Source of the DNA: Pseudaestuariivita sp.
GTDB taxonomy: Bacteria; Pseudomonadota; Alphaproteobacteria; Rhodobacterales; Rhodobacteraceae
Direction of reading: 5' to 3'
Assembly: GCA_020629995.1 (NCBI GenBank)
Contig: JAHDCH010000101.1
Coordinates: 1-8,478 of the forward strand
Length of the DNA: 8,478 nt
Of the stretch, positions 1-6,535 are shown one piece after another. The first letter of the stretch is position 1. Each line of letters begins with the position of its first letter. The notes beneath the pieces are model-generated. The model was not told where the DNA came from and searched no databases. It worked only from the letters and a program-made list of their open reading frames with translations. Position numbers and translations under genes: made by a program.

Positions 1-1437
1 GGCGCGGGGCACCTCGATCTGGCTGGGGCGGTCTTTCCATTCCTCAAGGCTTGCCGTTTCGGCGATCTGGGCGCCCAGGATCAGGTCCTTGATCTGCACG
101 ACGCCTGTCTCGGCCTCGTCCCCGCCCTGGATGATGGCGATGGGGCTGGCGCGTTTGTCAGCATATTTCAGCTGGTTGCCAAAGTTCTTGGGGTTGCCCA
201 GGTAGACTTCGGCCCGGATGCCGGCAGAGCGCAGGTCGCCGACCATGGCCTGATAGTCCGCCATGCGCGCGCGGTCCATAACGGTCACGATCACCGGCCC
301 GGGCTGGATGCTGCCGATCCGGCCTTTCATGCGCAGCGCGGCCAGCAGGCGGTCCACCCCGATCGACACGCCGGTCGCGGGCACTTCCTGCCCGGTGAAG
401 CGCTTGACGAGGTCGTCATACCGCCCGCCGCCTGCAACCGAGCCGAACTGGCGCGGCCGCCCTTTTTCGTCCTGGATTTCAAAGGTCAGCTCGGCCTCAT
501 AGACGGGTCCGGTGTAGTAGCCCAAGCCGCGCACGACCGACGGGTCGATCACGATGCGGTCAGGCCCGTAGCCTTGGGCGTCCAGCAGCGATGCGATGGT
601 TTCCAGCTCGGCCACGCCCTCTTCTCCGATTGCCGAACCTGTAACCAGCGCACGCAATGCGGCGACGGTTTCCGAACCGGTTTCGCGACCGGCCTCCATA
701 AAGCCCATGACGACATCTGCCTGCGCGTCGCTCAGACCTGCCCCCTTGGTGAAATCGCCGCTGTCGTCCTTGCGCCCCTCGCCGAGCAGAGCGCGCACGC
801 CATCCGGGCCAAGGCGGTCCAGCTTGTCGATGGCGCGCAGGACGATGCCGCGTTCGGCCTCCTTGTCATCGCCGGACAGGCCTGCGACCTCAAGCACGCC
901 GTTCAGCACCTTGCGGTTGTTGACGCGCACGATGTAGTCGCCGCGGTCGATCCCGACCGCCTCGAGCGTGTCGGACAGCATCGCGCAAATCTCGGCATCC
1001 GCCGCCACAGAAGGCGCGCCCACGGTGTCGGCATCACATTGATAGAACTGGCGGAACCGGCCCGGTCCGGGCTTTTCGTTGCGCCAGACAGGCCCCATCG
1101 CATAACGGCGATAGGGCGTGGGAAGATCGTTGCGGTGCTGCGCATAGACGCGGGCCAGAGGCGCGGTCAGGTCATAGCGCAGCGCAACCCAGCCGCTGTC
1201 GTCCAGCTCCCATGCAAAGACGCCTTCGTTGGGGCGGTCCACGTCGGGCAGGAACTTGCCCAGCGCCTCGACCGTTTCAACCGCGGATGTTTCAAGCGCG
1301 TCAAAGCCGTAGCGATGATAGACCTCGGCGATCTGCGCCAGCATGGCGCTGCGTTCGGCCACGTCGGTGCCGAAATAGTCGCGAAAGCCCTTGGGCGTGA
1401 TGGCCTTGGGGCGCGGGGTCTTTTTGGGTTTGGACAT
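1..1437 (-). CDS. hisS: Histidyl-tRNA synthetase, 3' end cut by window edge
   Basis: Cytoplasmic class II aminoacyl-tRNA synthetase that charges tRNA-His with histidine using ATP. I read 479 codons without a stop. By recall, family members in this group are about 495-500 residues, so only the extreme C-terminus of the anticodon-binding domain is missing. Visible landmarks are RYDLTAP at 87-93, the motif 2 region from [14 protein letters not shown] (108-121) to [10 protein letters not shown] (126-135), the histidine-binding stretch RGLGYYT at 303-309, GGGRYDD at 336-342, and motif 3 [10 protein letters not shown] at 356-365. The anticodon-binding domain begins soon after (PVIVTVMD). The ATG at 1435-1437 is preceded by AAGGTGA at 1445-1451, a good ribosome binding site. 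The motif 2 loop is of the eukaryote-like type rather than the E. coli type. In related genomes hisZ and hisG often follow hisS; if so here, they lie outside the window. Identity is near certain. Confidence 0.97.
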   Translation of the reverse strand, partial: MSKPKKTPRPKAITPKGFRDYFGTDVAERSAMLAQIAEVYHRYGFDALETSAVETVEALGKFLPDVDRPNEGVFAWELDDSGWVALRYDLTAPLARVYAQHRNDLPTPYRRYAMGPVWRNEKPGPGRFRQFYQCDADTVGAPSVAADAEICAMLSDTLEAVGIDRGDYIVRVNNRKVLNGVLEVAGLSGDDKEAERGIVLRAIDKLDRLGPDGVRALLGEGRKDDSGDFTKGAGLSDAQADVVMGFMEAGRETGSETVAALRALVTGSAIGEEGVAELETIASLLDAQGYGPDRIVIDPSVVRGLGYYTGPVYEAELTFEIQDEKGRPRQFGSVAGGGRYDDLVKRFTGQEVPATGVSIGVDRLLAALRMKGRIGSIQPGPVIVTVMDRARMADYQAMVGDLRSAGIRAEVYLGNPKNFGNQLKYADKRASPIAIIQGGDEAETGVVQIKDLILGAQIAETASLEEWKDRPSQIEVPRA

Positions 1438-1466
1438 GGGCCTGTCACCTTGCGCGTTGCGCGGCC

Positions 1467-1495
1467 CGTGTAGCCGCATGGGCTGCGCAGGGCAA
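1467..1495 (-). promoter_or_regulatory. Candidate hisS promoter
   Basis: Read on the minus strand, TTGCCC (1490-1495) and TACACG (1467-1472) are separated by exactly 17 bp. Transcription would start near 1460, giving a leader of about 23 nt that holds the AAGGTGA ribosome binding site. The -35 matches the CTTGCC form common in alphaproteobacterial housekeeping promoters; the -10 is a weak match (3 of 6). Inference from spacing and hexamers only. Confidence 0.45.
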
Positions 1496-1507
1496 GGCAA
1501 TCGGGGC

Positions 1508-1536
1508 TTGCCATTGGCTGCGTGGCGGGGGATCAG
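1508..1536 (+). promoter_or_regulatory. Weak candidate slyX promoter
   Basis: TTGCCA (1508-1513) is followed after 17 bp by GATCAG (1531-1536), which matches the -10 consensus at only 3 of 6 positions. It would start transcription at or next to the slyX ATG. An AGGG at 1535-1538 could instead serve as a ribosome binding site on a longer transcript, and the two readings compete. The -35 lies back to back with the hisS -35, forming an inverted GGCAAG...CTTGCC (1491-1496 and 1507-1512). Confidence 0.25.
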
Positions 1537-1541
1537 GGCAC

Positions 1542-1751
1542 ATGAGCGACCCAAGTACAACAGACCTGCAGACCCGCATTGCCTATCTGGAACGGCTAGC
1601 CGAAGACCTTTCGGACATCGTGGCACGGCAGACCCAGGACATTGACCGGCTGACCGCCCGTGTTGATCGACTGATACAGCGCGAAGCCGAGCGCGAGGCG
1701 GCAGAGGGCGCGGCAGTTGTCATCGGCAACGAACGCCCGCCGCATTACTGA
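1542..1751 (+). CDS. slyX: SlyX family protein
   Basis: A 69-residue protein of the SlyX family. The whole middle, about residues 8-48, is a predicted amphipathic coiled coil with regular hydrophobic spacing ([15 protein letters not shown], then [14 protein letters not shown]) and many Arg/Glu residues. It ends in the family's characteristic ERPPHY tail (64-69). There is no signal peptide or membrane segment, so it should be a soluble cytoplasmic oligomer. The biochemical role of SlyX is not established; the name comes from its position beside slyD in enteric bacteria and does not imply prolyl isomerase activity. The gene is divergent from hisS (104 bp apart) and converges on the lipoprotein gene with 21 bp between stop codons. 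The ATG at 1542 fits the family's usual length, with an AGGG a few bases upstream. Confidence 0.9.
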   Translation: MSDPSTTDLQTRIAYLERLAEDLSDIVARQTQDIDRLTARVDRLIQREAEREAAEGAAVVIGNERPPHY

Positions 1752-1772
1752 TCCAAGGTTGGGCCGGGACGG

Positions 1773-2837
1773 TCAGCGCTGCAACTGATCCTTTTCGACG
1801 ACCTCGCCGGCGTGCAGCAGGATGTTTGCCCAGCTGGCCGAGCCCACGAACCTCTCGTATGTCGAGACAAAGACCGTGTCCTTGGCCAGCTTGTCGATGC
1901 GCGCGCCGCAGGATTTGCCCTTGGGCACGCGGCAGACGCGGGATTTCACCTTTTCATAAGCCTCGTCGGTGCGTGAATATGGCTGGACCTTGCTGGGCAG
2001 GCCGTAGCGCAATTGTTCGTGCAGCACCGGTTCGCCAAACAGGGCCAGAGCGGCCGTGAACTGGCGTGCGCAGCCATCCTTGAACCCGGTGATGTAATGG
2101 GTGCGCAAGCCGGTCTGGCTGGGTTTGGAATCGTACAGGCGGTACTCCGGGCGGCGCTCGGGGTAGCGCCCGATTTCCTTGCCATAGCTGCCGCGCGGCA
2201 CATCGCAGACCCGCACGATCTGGCCGAAGGGCACCGCGACGCCATAGGTGACCACTCGCGCGTCGGGCGCGTTGGGGTCGATGCGCGGCGTGCGGGTCCG
2301 GGCGGCAAAAAGGCCGCGGCGGGGTCCGGGCGTATCGCTGGTCACGGGTGGCGCCGCCTGGGGTGCTGAGGCCAGGACCGTGTCCTGCGGAGCCGCCGCC
2401 GTGGTGCTGTCTGCAGTTTCGGCCACAGGTTTGGCAGGCTCTGTCCCCGAGCCACCGCCCAAGAGCCGGCCAAGCAGTCCGCGCCTTGGCGCCGGGGCGG
2501 CCGGTTCGGACGCAGCGGCCGTTTCCGCGGCTGACTGATCGGGCGCAGGAGCTTCTGCCGCGCTGTCCGGTGTCACGACATCAGCGACCGCGGCATCAAC
2601 GGCAGACGCCGCAGGCGCGGGCGCAGGGTCAGGTTTGGGATCGCGGCGCAGGAGGCCCAACAGGCCAGGCTTGCGCGCCAGTTCTTCGGGCTGCGCGGCG
2701 ACCTGTGCGGTGGTCGGTGCGGGGCTGCCATCGGAGCTGTCCGCCAAAACCACGTCATCAAGCCGATCCACGTTGGCCAGGGGATCGCCGCACGCAACCA
2801 GAACGAGGCAAGCCCCGAGGTAGATGATCTGTTTCAC
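1773..2837 (-). CDS. Lipoprotein of unknown function with repeated motifs
   Basis: I do not recognise a named family. I choose the GTG at 2835-2837, because AAGGGGAG lies 7 bases upstream and the product then begins directly with a lipoprotein signal: K2, a hydrophobic run, and lipobox L-V-A-C with the lipidated Cys at 16. A longer in-frame start (GTG at 2859-2861) would add MWPKGRHA and is less likely. The protein is 354 residues. Residues 17-190 are Ala/Pro/Asp-rich and probably disordered, broken by three similar basic-hydrophobic motifs: RKPGLLGLLRR (55-65), PRRGLLGRLLG (117-127) and PRRGLFAAR (172-180). The folded part, about 193-354, contains four Cys (211, 256, 302, 310) and a repeated signature, RVCDVPRG (209-216) and RVCRVPKG (300-307). 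With Asp at +2 (G17, D18) the sorting signal is ambiguous in this group; I infer an envelope protein facing the periplasm. It lies downstream of dnaE in the same direction across 122 bp and probably has its own promoter. Confidence 0.85.
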   Translation of the reverse strand: MKQIIYLGACLVLVACGDPLANVDRLDDVVLADSSDGSPAPTTAQVAAQPEELARKPGLLGLLRRDPKPDPAPAPAASAVDAAVADVVTPDSAAEAPAPDQSAAETAAASEPAAPAPRRGLLGRLLGGGSGTEPAKPVAETADSTTAAAPQDTVLASAPQAAPPVTSDTPGPRRGLFAARTRTPRIDPNAPDARVVTYGVAVPFGQIVRVCDVPRGSYGKEIGRYPERRPEYRLYDSKPSQTGLRTHYITGFKDGCARQFTAALALFGEPVLHEQLRYGLPSKVQPYSRTDEAYEKVKSRVCRVPKGKSCGARIDKLAKDTVFVSTYERFVGSASWANILLHAGEVVEKDQLQR

Positions 2838-2885
2838 CGCATGTCTCCCCTTGGGCCACACTCGCCCGAACCTCGTACCTGAGTG

Positions 2886-2915
2886 GTGTTACCCGACCGC
2901 GCGACCGCACGTCCA
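2886..2915 (-). promoter_or_regulatory. Possible promoter of the lipoprotein gene
   Basis: On the minus strand TGGACG (2910-2915, 4 of 6 to the -35 consensus) and TAACAC (2886-2891, 3 of 6) are 18 bp apart. Transcription would start near 2879, giving a leader of about 40 nt that ends in the AAGGGGAG ribosome binding site. The alternative is read-through from dnaE, since no strong terminator separates the genes. Confidence 0.3.
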
Positions 2916-2959
2916 GTGGGTGCGAATATGCCAGGCATGGCAGAGCGGCGTTTTGCCGG

Positions 2960-5900
2960 TCAGATGTCTTCGACCATCACAACGCCGGGCAGGCTTTTGA
3001 CCGCGCCTTTGATCTGTGGGTTGACGGCAAAGTCGCTGCCGAGATCGAGTTCGACTTCGCCGGGCAGCGATGGATCCAGCAGACACAGCACCACCGCGCC
3101 CCGACCCGCCTGCCGTGCGGCCTGCGCGGCTTCGTCCAGGATGCGGGCGACGGTCGGGACGGCTTCGGCGTCTTCCAGGAACACCTTGAGGCCGCCACCA
3201 TCGTTCCCGCCCGCAACCACATCAATCGGCGCAACCGACCGGCCCAGAAGCTTGAGCTGTTCGGCTTCCATCGTGGCCTCAACCTGCACCACCACCTTGG
3301 ACCCGGTTTCGAGATGTTCGCGCGCCGTTTCGAGCGTGTCCGAGAACAGCGTCACCTCGTAGGCGCCGGTGGGATCGCTGAGCTGGGCAAAGGCAAAGCG
3401 GTTGCCGCGGGCGGATTTGCGTTCCTGCCGGCCCGCGACGACCCCAGCCAGCTTGGCCACGGTCGCGCCCCGTTCAGCCTTGGCGGTCAGCTCGTCCAGC
3501 GTCAGGACACCCTTGCGTTTGAGCGGGCCAAGGTAGTCGTCCAGCGGGTGGCCGGTGAGGTAGAACCCCACGGCCTTGAACTCTTCGCCCAGCCGTTCGG
3601 CGGGCAACCAGTCGTCTACGGGCGCAAGCCGTGGTTCGGGCAGGTCCTCGCCTGCCTCGCCGAACAGCGACACCTGATTGGAGTTCTTTTGATCGTGGAT
3701 CGCCGCCGAGTAGGACACCAGTGCATCCAGCGACTGAAGCACACGGTTGCGGTTGCTGTCGAGCTGGTCGAAGGCTCCGGCGCGGGCCAGCATTTCCAAG
3801 GGGCGCTTGCCAACGCGTTTCAGGTCCACGCGCCGCGCGAAATCGTACAGCGTCGTGAAAGGCCGCTCATCGGGCTCTTGCGTGCCCGCCTCGCCCGCGC
3901 GGCGCGCCTCGGTGATCAGGCGCATCGCCTCGACCCCGACGTTTTTCAAGGCGCCCAAGGCATAGTGCAGCGTGCCGTCCACCACGTCGAATGTCGCCTG
4001 CGAGCGGTTCACGCAGGGCGCAGCCCATGGCAGGCCAAGACCCTTGCGGACCTCTTCGAAATAGACGCCCAGCTTGTCGGTCAGGTGGATATCGCAGTTC
4101 ATCACCCCCGCCATGAATTCCACCGGGTGATTGGCCTTGAGCCAGGCCGTCTGGTAGCTGACCACCGCATAGGCGGCCGCGTGCGATTTGTTGAAGCCGT
4201 AGTTGGCGAACTTGTCCAGCAGATGCCAAACCTCCAGCGCCTTGTCCTTGTCGACGCCGTTCTTGGCGGACCCTTCAAGGAATTTGGGCCGCTCGGCGTC
4301 CATGGCTTCCTGGATCTTTTTGCCCATGGCGCGGCGCAACAGGTCGGCGCCGCCAAGGCTGTAGCCGGCCATCTCCTGCGCGATCTGCATCACCTGTTCC
4401 TGGTAGACGATGATGCCCTGGGTTTCGTCGAGGATGTGGTCAATGGACGGATGCAGGCGGTCGCGTTCGCTGAGGCCGTTCTTGACCTCGCAATACTTGG
4501 GGATGTTCTCCATCGGGCCGGGGCGGTAGAGAGCCACTAGCGCGACGATGTCTTCGATGCAGGTGGGCTTCATGCGCTTGAGCGCGTCCATCATGCCCGA
4601 GCTTTCCACCTGGAACACCGCAACCGTCTTGGCGGCGGCATAAAGCTTGTACGATGCCTCGTCATCAAGCGGGATGGCGTTAATCTCGTTCTCAGTGCCG
4701 GCCTCGGGTGTGTAAAGCTGGGTGCCATCAGCGGCGGTGTGGATCGAGCGGCCGGATTTCAGGATCAGGTCCACGGCGTTCTGGATCACCGTCAGGGTCT
4801 TGAGGCCCAGAAAGTCGAATTTCACCAACCCCGCCTGCTCGACCCATTTCATGTTGAACTGGGTCGCGGGCATGTCAGAGCGCGGGTCGCGGTAGAGGGG
4901 AACCAACTGGTCGGTAGGGCGGTCGGCAATCACCACGCCGGCAGCGTGTGTGGAGGCGTTGCGCAACAGGCCCTCGACCTGCTGGCCATAGGTCAGAAGG
5001 CGGTTCACCACCTCTTCGCTCTTGGCTTCTTCGGCGAGGCGCGGTTCGTCCTTCAGCGCTTTTTCGATGCTGACCGGTTTGACGCCCTCGACCGGGATCA
5101 TCTTGGACAGGCGGTCGACCTGGCCGTAGGGCATCTGCAACACGCGGCCGACGTCACGCACGGCGGCCTTGGACAAAAGCGCACCAAAGGTGATGATCTG
5201 CGCGACCTTGTCGCTGCCATACTTGTCCTGAACGTAAGAGATCACCTCTTCGCGGCGGTCCATGCAAAAGTCGATGTCAAAGTCGGGCATGCTGACCCGC
5301 TCGGGGTTCAGAAACCGTTCGAACAGCAGCGAATAGCGCAAGGGGTCAAGGTCGGTGATTGTCAGTGCATAAGCCACAAGACTGCCCGCGCCCGAGCCCC
5401 GCCCCGGGCCCACCGGGATGTCGTGATCCTTGGCCCATTTGATGAAATCGGCCACGATCAGGAAATAGCCGGGAAAGCCCATGCCTTCGATGATGCCCAG
5501 CTCGAACTCGAGCCGCTTTTCATACTCTTCGACCGAGGCCGCGTGCGGGATCACCGCCAGGCGATCCTTCAGCCCCTGTTCGGCCTGGCGGCGCAGCTCT
5601 TCGACCTCGTCATCGGCAAACTTGGGCAGGATCGGGTCGCGGCGGTAGGCGGCAAAAGCACAACGTCTGGCAATTTCGACCGTGTTCTCAAGCGCTTCGG
5701 GAAGGTCAGCGAACAGAACGGCCATTTCCTGCGGCGTTTTCAGGTAATGCTGCGGCGTCAGGCGGCGGCGCGCCTCTTGCTGATCGACATACGCGCCTTC
5801 GGCAATGCAGATCAGCGCGTCATGCGCCTCGTACATCTCGGCCTTGGGGAAATAGACATCGTTGGTTGCCACAAGGGGCAGACCCTTGGCGTAGGCGATC

Positions 5901-6493
5901 TCGACATGACCCCGTTCGGTCAGCCGCTCGGCCTCGGACGGGGTGCCATCTTCGCCAGGGTGGCGCTGCAGTTCGATATAGAGCCGATCCGGGAAAGTCT
6001 GCGCCAGCCAATCGGCCAGCATATCCGCGGCGGGCCGCTGGCCATTGCGCAAGAGCCGCCCAAGCGGCCCGTCCGGCCCACCGCTGAGACAGATGACGCC
6101 GGTGCTGTGTTCGGCCAGCTCTTCGCGCGTGACATGCGGCAGGTCGCTGCCTTGCCGCAGATACAGACACGAATTCAGCTTCATCAGGCTTTGATAGCCC
6201 GCTTCATTCTGCGCCAGCAGAACGACGGGCGCCGGAGCGCGGGGTTTTTCGCCCAGCGCCGCGGTGTCATAGGCCAGATCGACCTGACAGCCGATGATCG
6301 GCTGCACACCCGCGCCTTGGCAGCCGACCGAAAATTCAAGCGCGGCGAACAGGTTGTTCGTGTCTGTCAGTGCAACGGCGGGCATATCCATCCCGGCGAC
6401 GAGGCCGGGCAGTTTCTTCATCCGCATCGCGCCTTCCAGCAGCGAGTATTCGGAATGGACACGCAGGTGGATGAATCGAGGATCGCTGGACAT
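2960..6493 (-). CDS. dnaE: DNA polymerase III alpha subunit (replicative)
   Basis: Catalytic subunit of the replicative polymerase, 1177 residues (E. coli DnaE has 1160). The N-terminal PHP domain shows HLRVHS (9-14) and LTDTNNL (42-48). The second has Thr where active PHP domains have His, as in E. coli-type enzymes, so proofreading presumably comes from a separate DnaQ. The polymerase core has GPGRGSGAGS (362-371), PDFDIDF with catalytic Asp406 and Asp408, and FDFLGL with the third Asp at 560. Helix-hairpin-helix sequence (ALKNVGVEA) lies near 845. QVSLF at 940-944 matches the beta-clamp binding motif. An OB-fold follows at about 1005-1085, then a C-terminal domain ending VEDI. The features fit DnaE1 rather than the error-prone DnaE2/ImuC. 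The ATG at 6491-6493 is the only sensible start: an in-frame TAA lies four codons upstream. No ribosome binding site is visible, and a CATAAT box sits 8 bases before the ATG. Confidence 0.98.
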   Translation of the reverse strand: MSSDPRFIHLRVHSEYSLLEGAMRMKKLPGLVAGMDMPAVALTDTNNLFAALEFSVGCQGAGVQPIIGCQVDLAYDTAALGEKPRAPAPVVLLAQNEAGYQSLMKLNSCLYLRQGSDLPHVTREELAEHSTGVICLSGGPDGPLGRLLRNGQRPAADMLADWLAQTFPDRLYIELQRHPGEDGTPSEAERLTERGHVEIAYAKGLPLVATNDVYFPKAEMYEAHDALICIAEGAYVDQQEARRRLTPQHYLKTPQEMAVLFADLPEALENTVEIARRCAFAAYRRDPILPKFADDEVEELRRQAEQGLKDRLAVIPHAASVEEYEKRLEFELGIIEGMGFPGYFLIVADFIKWAKDHDIPVGPGRGSGAGSLVAYALTITDLDPLRYSLLFERFLNPERVSMPDFDIDFCMDRREEVISYVQDKYGSDKVAQIITFGALLSKAAVRDVGRVLQMPYGQVDRLSKMIPVEGVKPVSIEKALKDEPRLAEEAKSEEVVNRLLTYGQQVEGLLRNASTHAAGVVIADRPTDQLVPLYRDPRSDMPATQFNMKWVEQAGLVKFDFLGLKTLTVIQNAVDLILKSGRSIHTAADGTQLYTPEAGTENEINAIPLDDEASYKLYAAAKTVAVFQVESSGMMDALKRMKPTCIEDIVALVALYRPGPMENIPKYCEVKNGLSERDRLHPSIDHILDETQGIIVYQEQVMQIAQEMAGYSLGGADLLRRAMGKKIQEAMDAERPKFLEGSAKNGVDKDKALEVWHLLDKFANYGFNKSHAAAYAVVSYQTAWLKANHPVEFMAGVMNCDIHLTDKLGVYFEEVRKGLGLPWAAPCVNRSQATFDVVDGTLHYALGALKNVGVEAMRLITEARRAGEAGTQEPDERPFTTLYDFARRVDLKRVGKRPLEMLARAGAFDQLDSNRNRVLQSLDALVSYSAAIHDQKNSNQVSLFGEAGEDLPEPRLAPVDDWLPAERLGEEFKAVGFYLTGHPLDDYLGPLKRKGVLTLDELTAKAERGATVAKLAGVVAGRQERKSARGNRFAFAQLSDPTGAYEVTLFSDTLETAREHLETGSKVVVQVEATMEAEQLKLLGRSVAPIDVVAGGNDGGGLKVFLEDAEAVPTVARILDEAAQAARQAGRGAVVLCLLDPSLPGEVELDLGSDFAVNPQIKGAVKSLPGVVMVEDI

Positions 6494-6500
6494 GCCGCCA

Positions 6501-6507
6501 CATTATG
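6501..6507. promoter_or_regulatory. Symmetric -10 box between dnaE and the GH5 gene
   Basis: CATTATG on the plus strand reads CATAATG on the minus strand, so each strand shows a good -10 hexamer: CATAAT toward dnaE (5 of 6 to TATAAT) and CATTAT toward the hydrolase gene (4 of 6). It is the only AT-rich box in the 42 bp between the two start codons. Toward dnaE it predicts a start within about 2 nt of the ATG. Toward the hydrolase it predicts a leader of roughly 23 nt containing GGAG (6521-6524). No convincing -35 is seen on either side. Confidence 0.4.
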
Positions 6508-6535
6508 AGGGGCGCGCATCGGAGAAAAGCGCGAT

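Noticed and set aside
574..1473. Plus-strand open frame of 299 codons
   Set aside because: Antisense to hisS, where motif 2, motif 3 and the histidine-binding stretch are all readable on the minus strand.
2458..2482. Similar stretches AAGAGCCGGCCAAGC (near 2461) and AAGAGCCGCCCAAGC (near 6051), considered as a dispersed repeat
   Set aside because: Both lie in coding sequence and encode similar G-x-L-G-R-L-L peptides in unrelated proteins. The match is short and does not extend, so it is probably chance under shared codon bias.
2928..2942. Palindrome ATGCCAGGCAT and overlapping TGCCA...TGGCA between dnaE and the lipoprotein gene, considered as a dnaE terminator
   Set aside because: The stem is only 5 bp with a tiny loop, and no T-tract follows on the minus strand.
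3314..4540. Long open frame (408 codons) on the plus strand
   Set aside because: It lies entirely antisense to dnaE, whose motifs are unambiguous there. Its product is a biased shadow rich in Val, Gly, Gln and His without a recognisable domain, as expected in GC-rich DNA.
4739..6508. Long open frame (589 codons) on the plus strand
   Set aside because: Antisense to the dnaE polymerase core and PHP domain. No family motif, signal or credible translation start; a codon-bias shadow.
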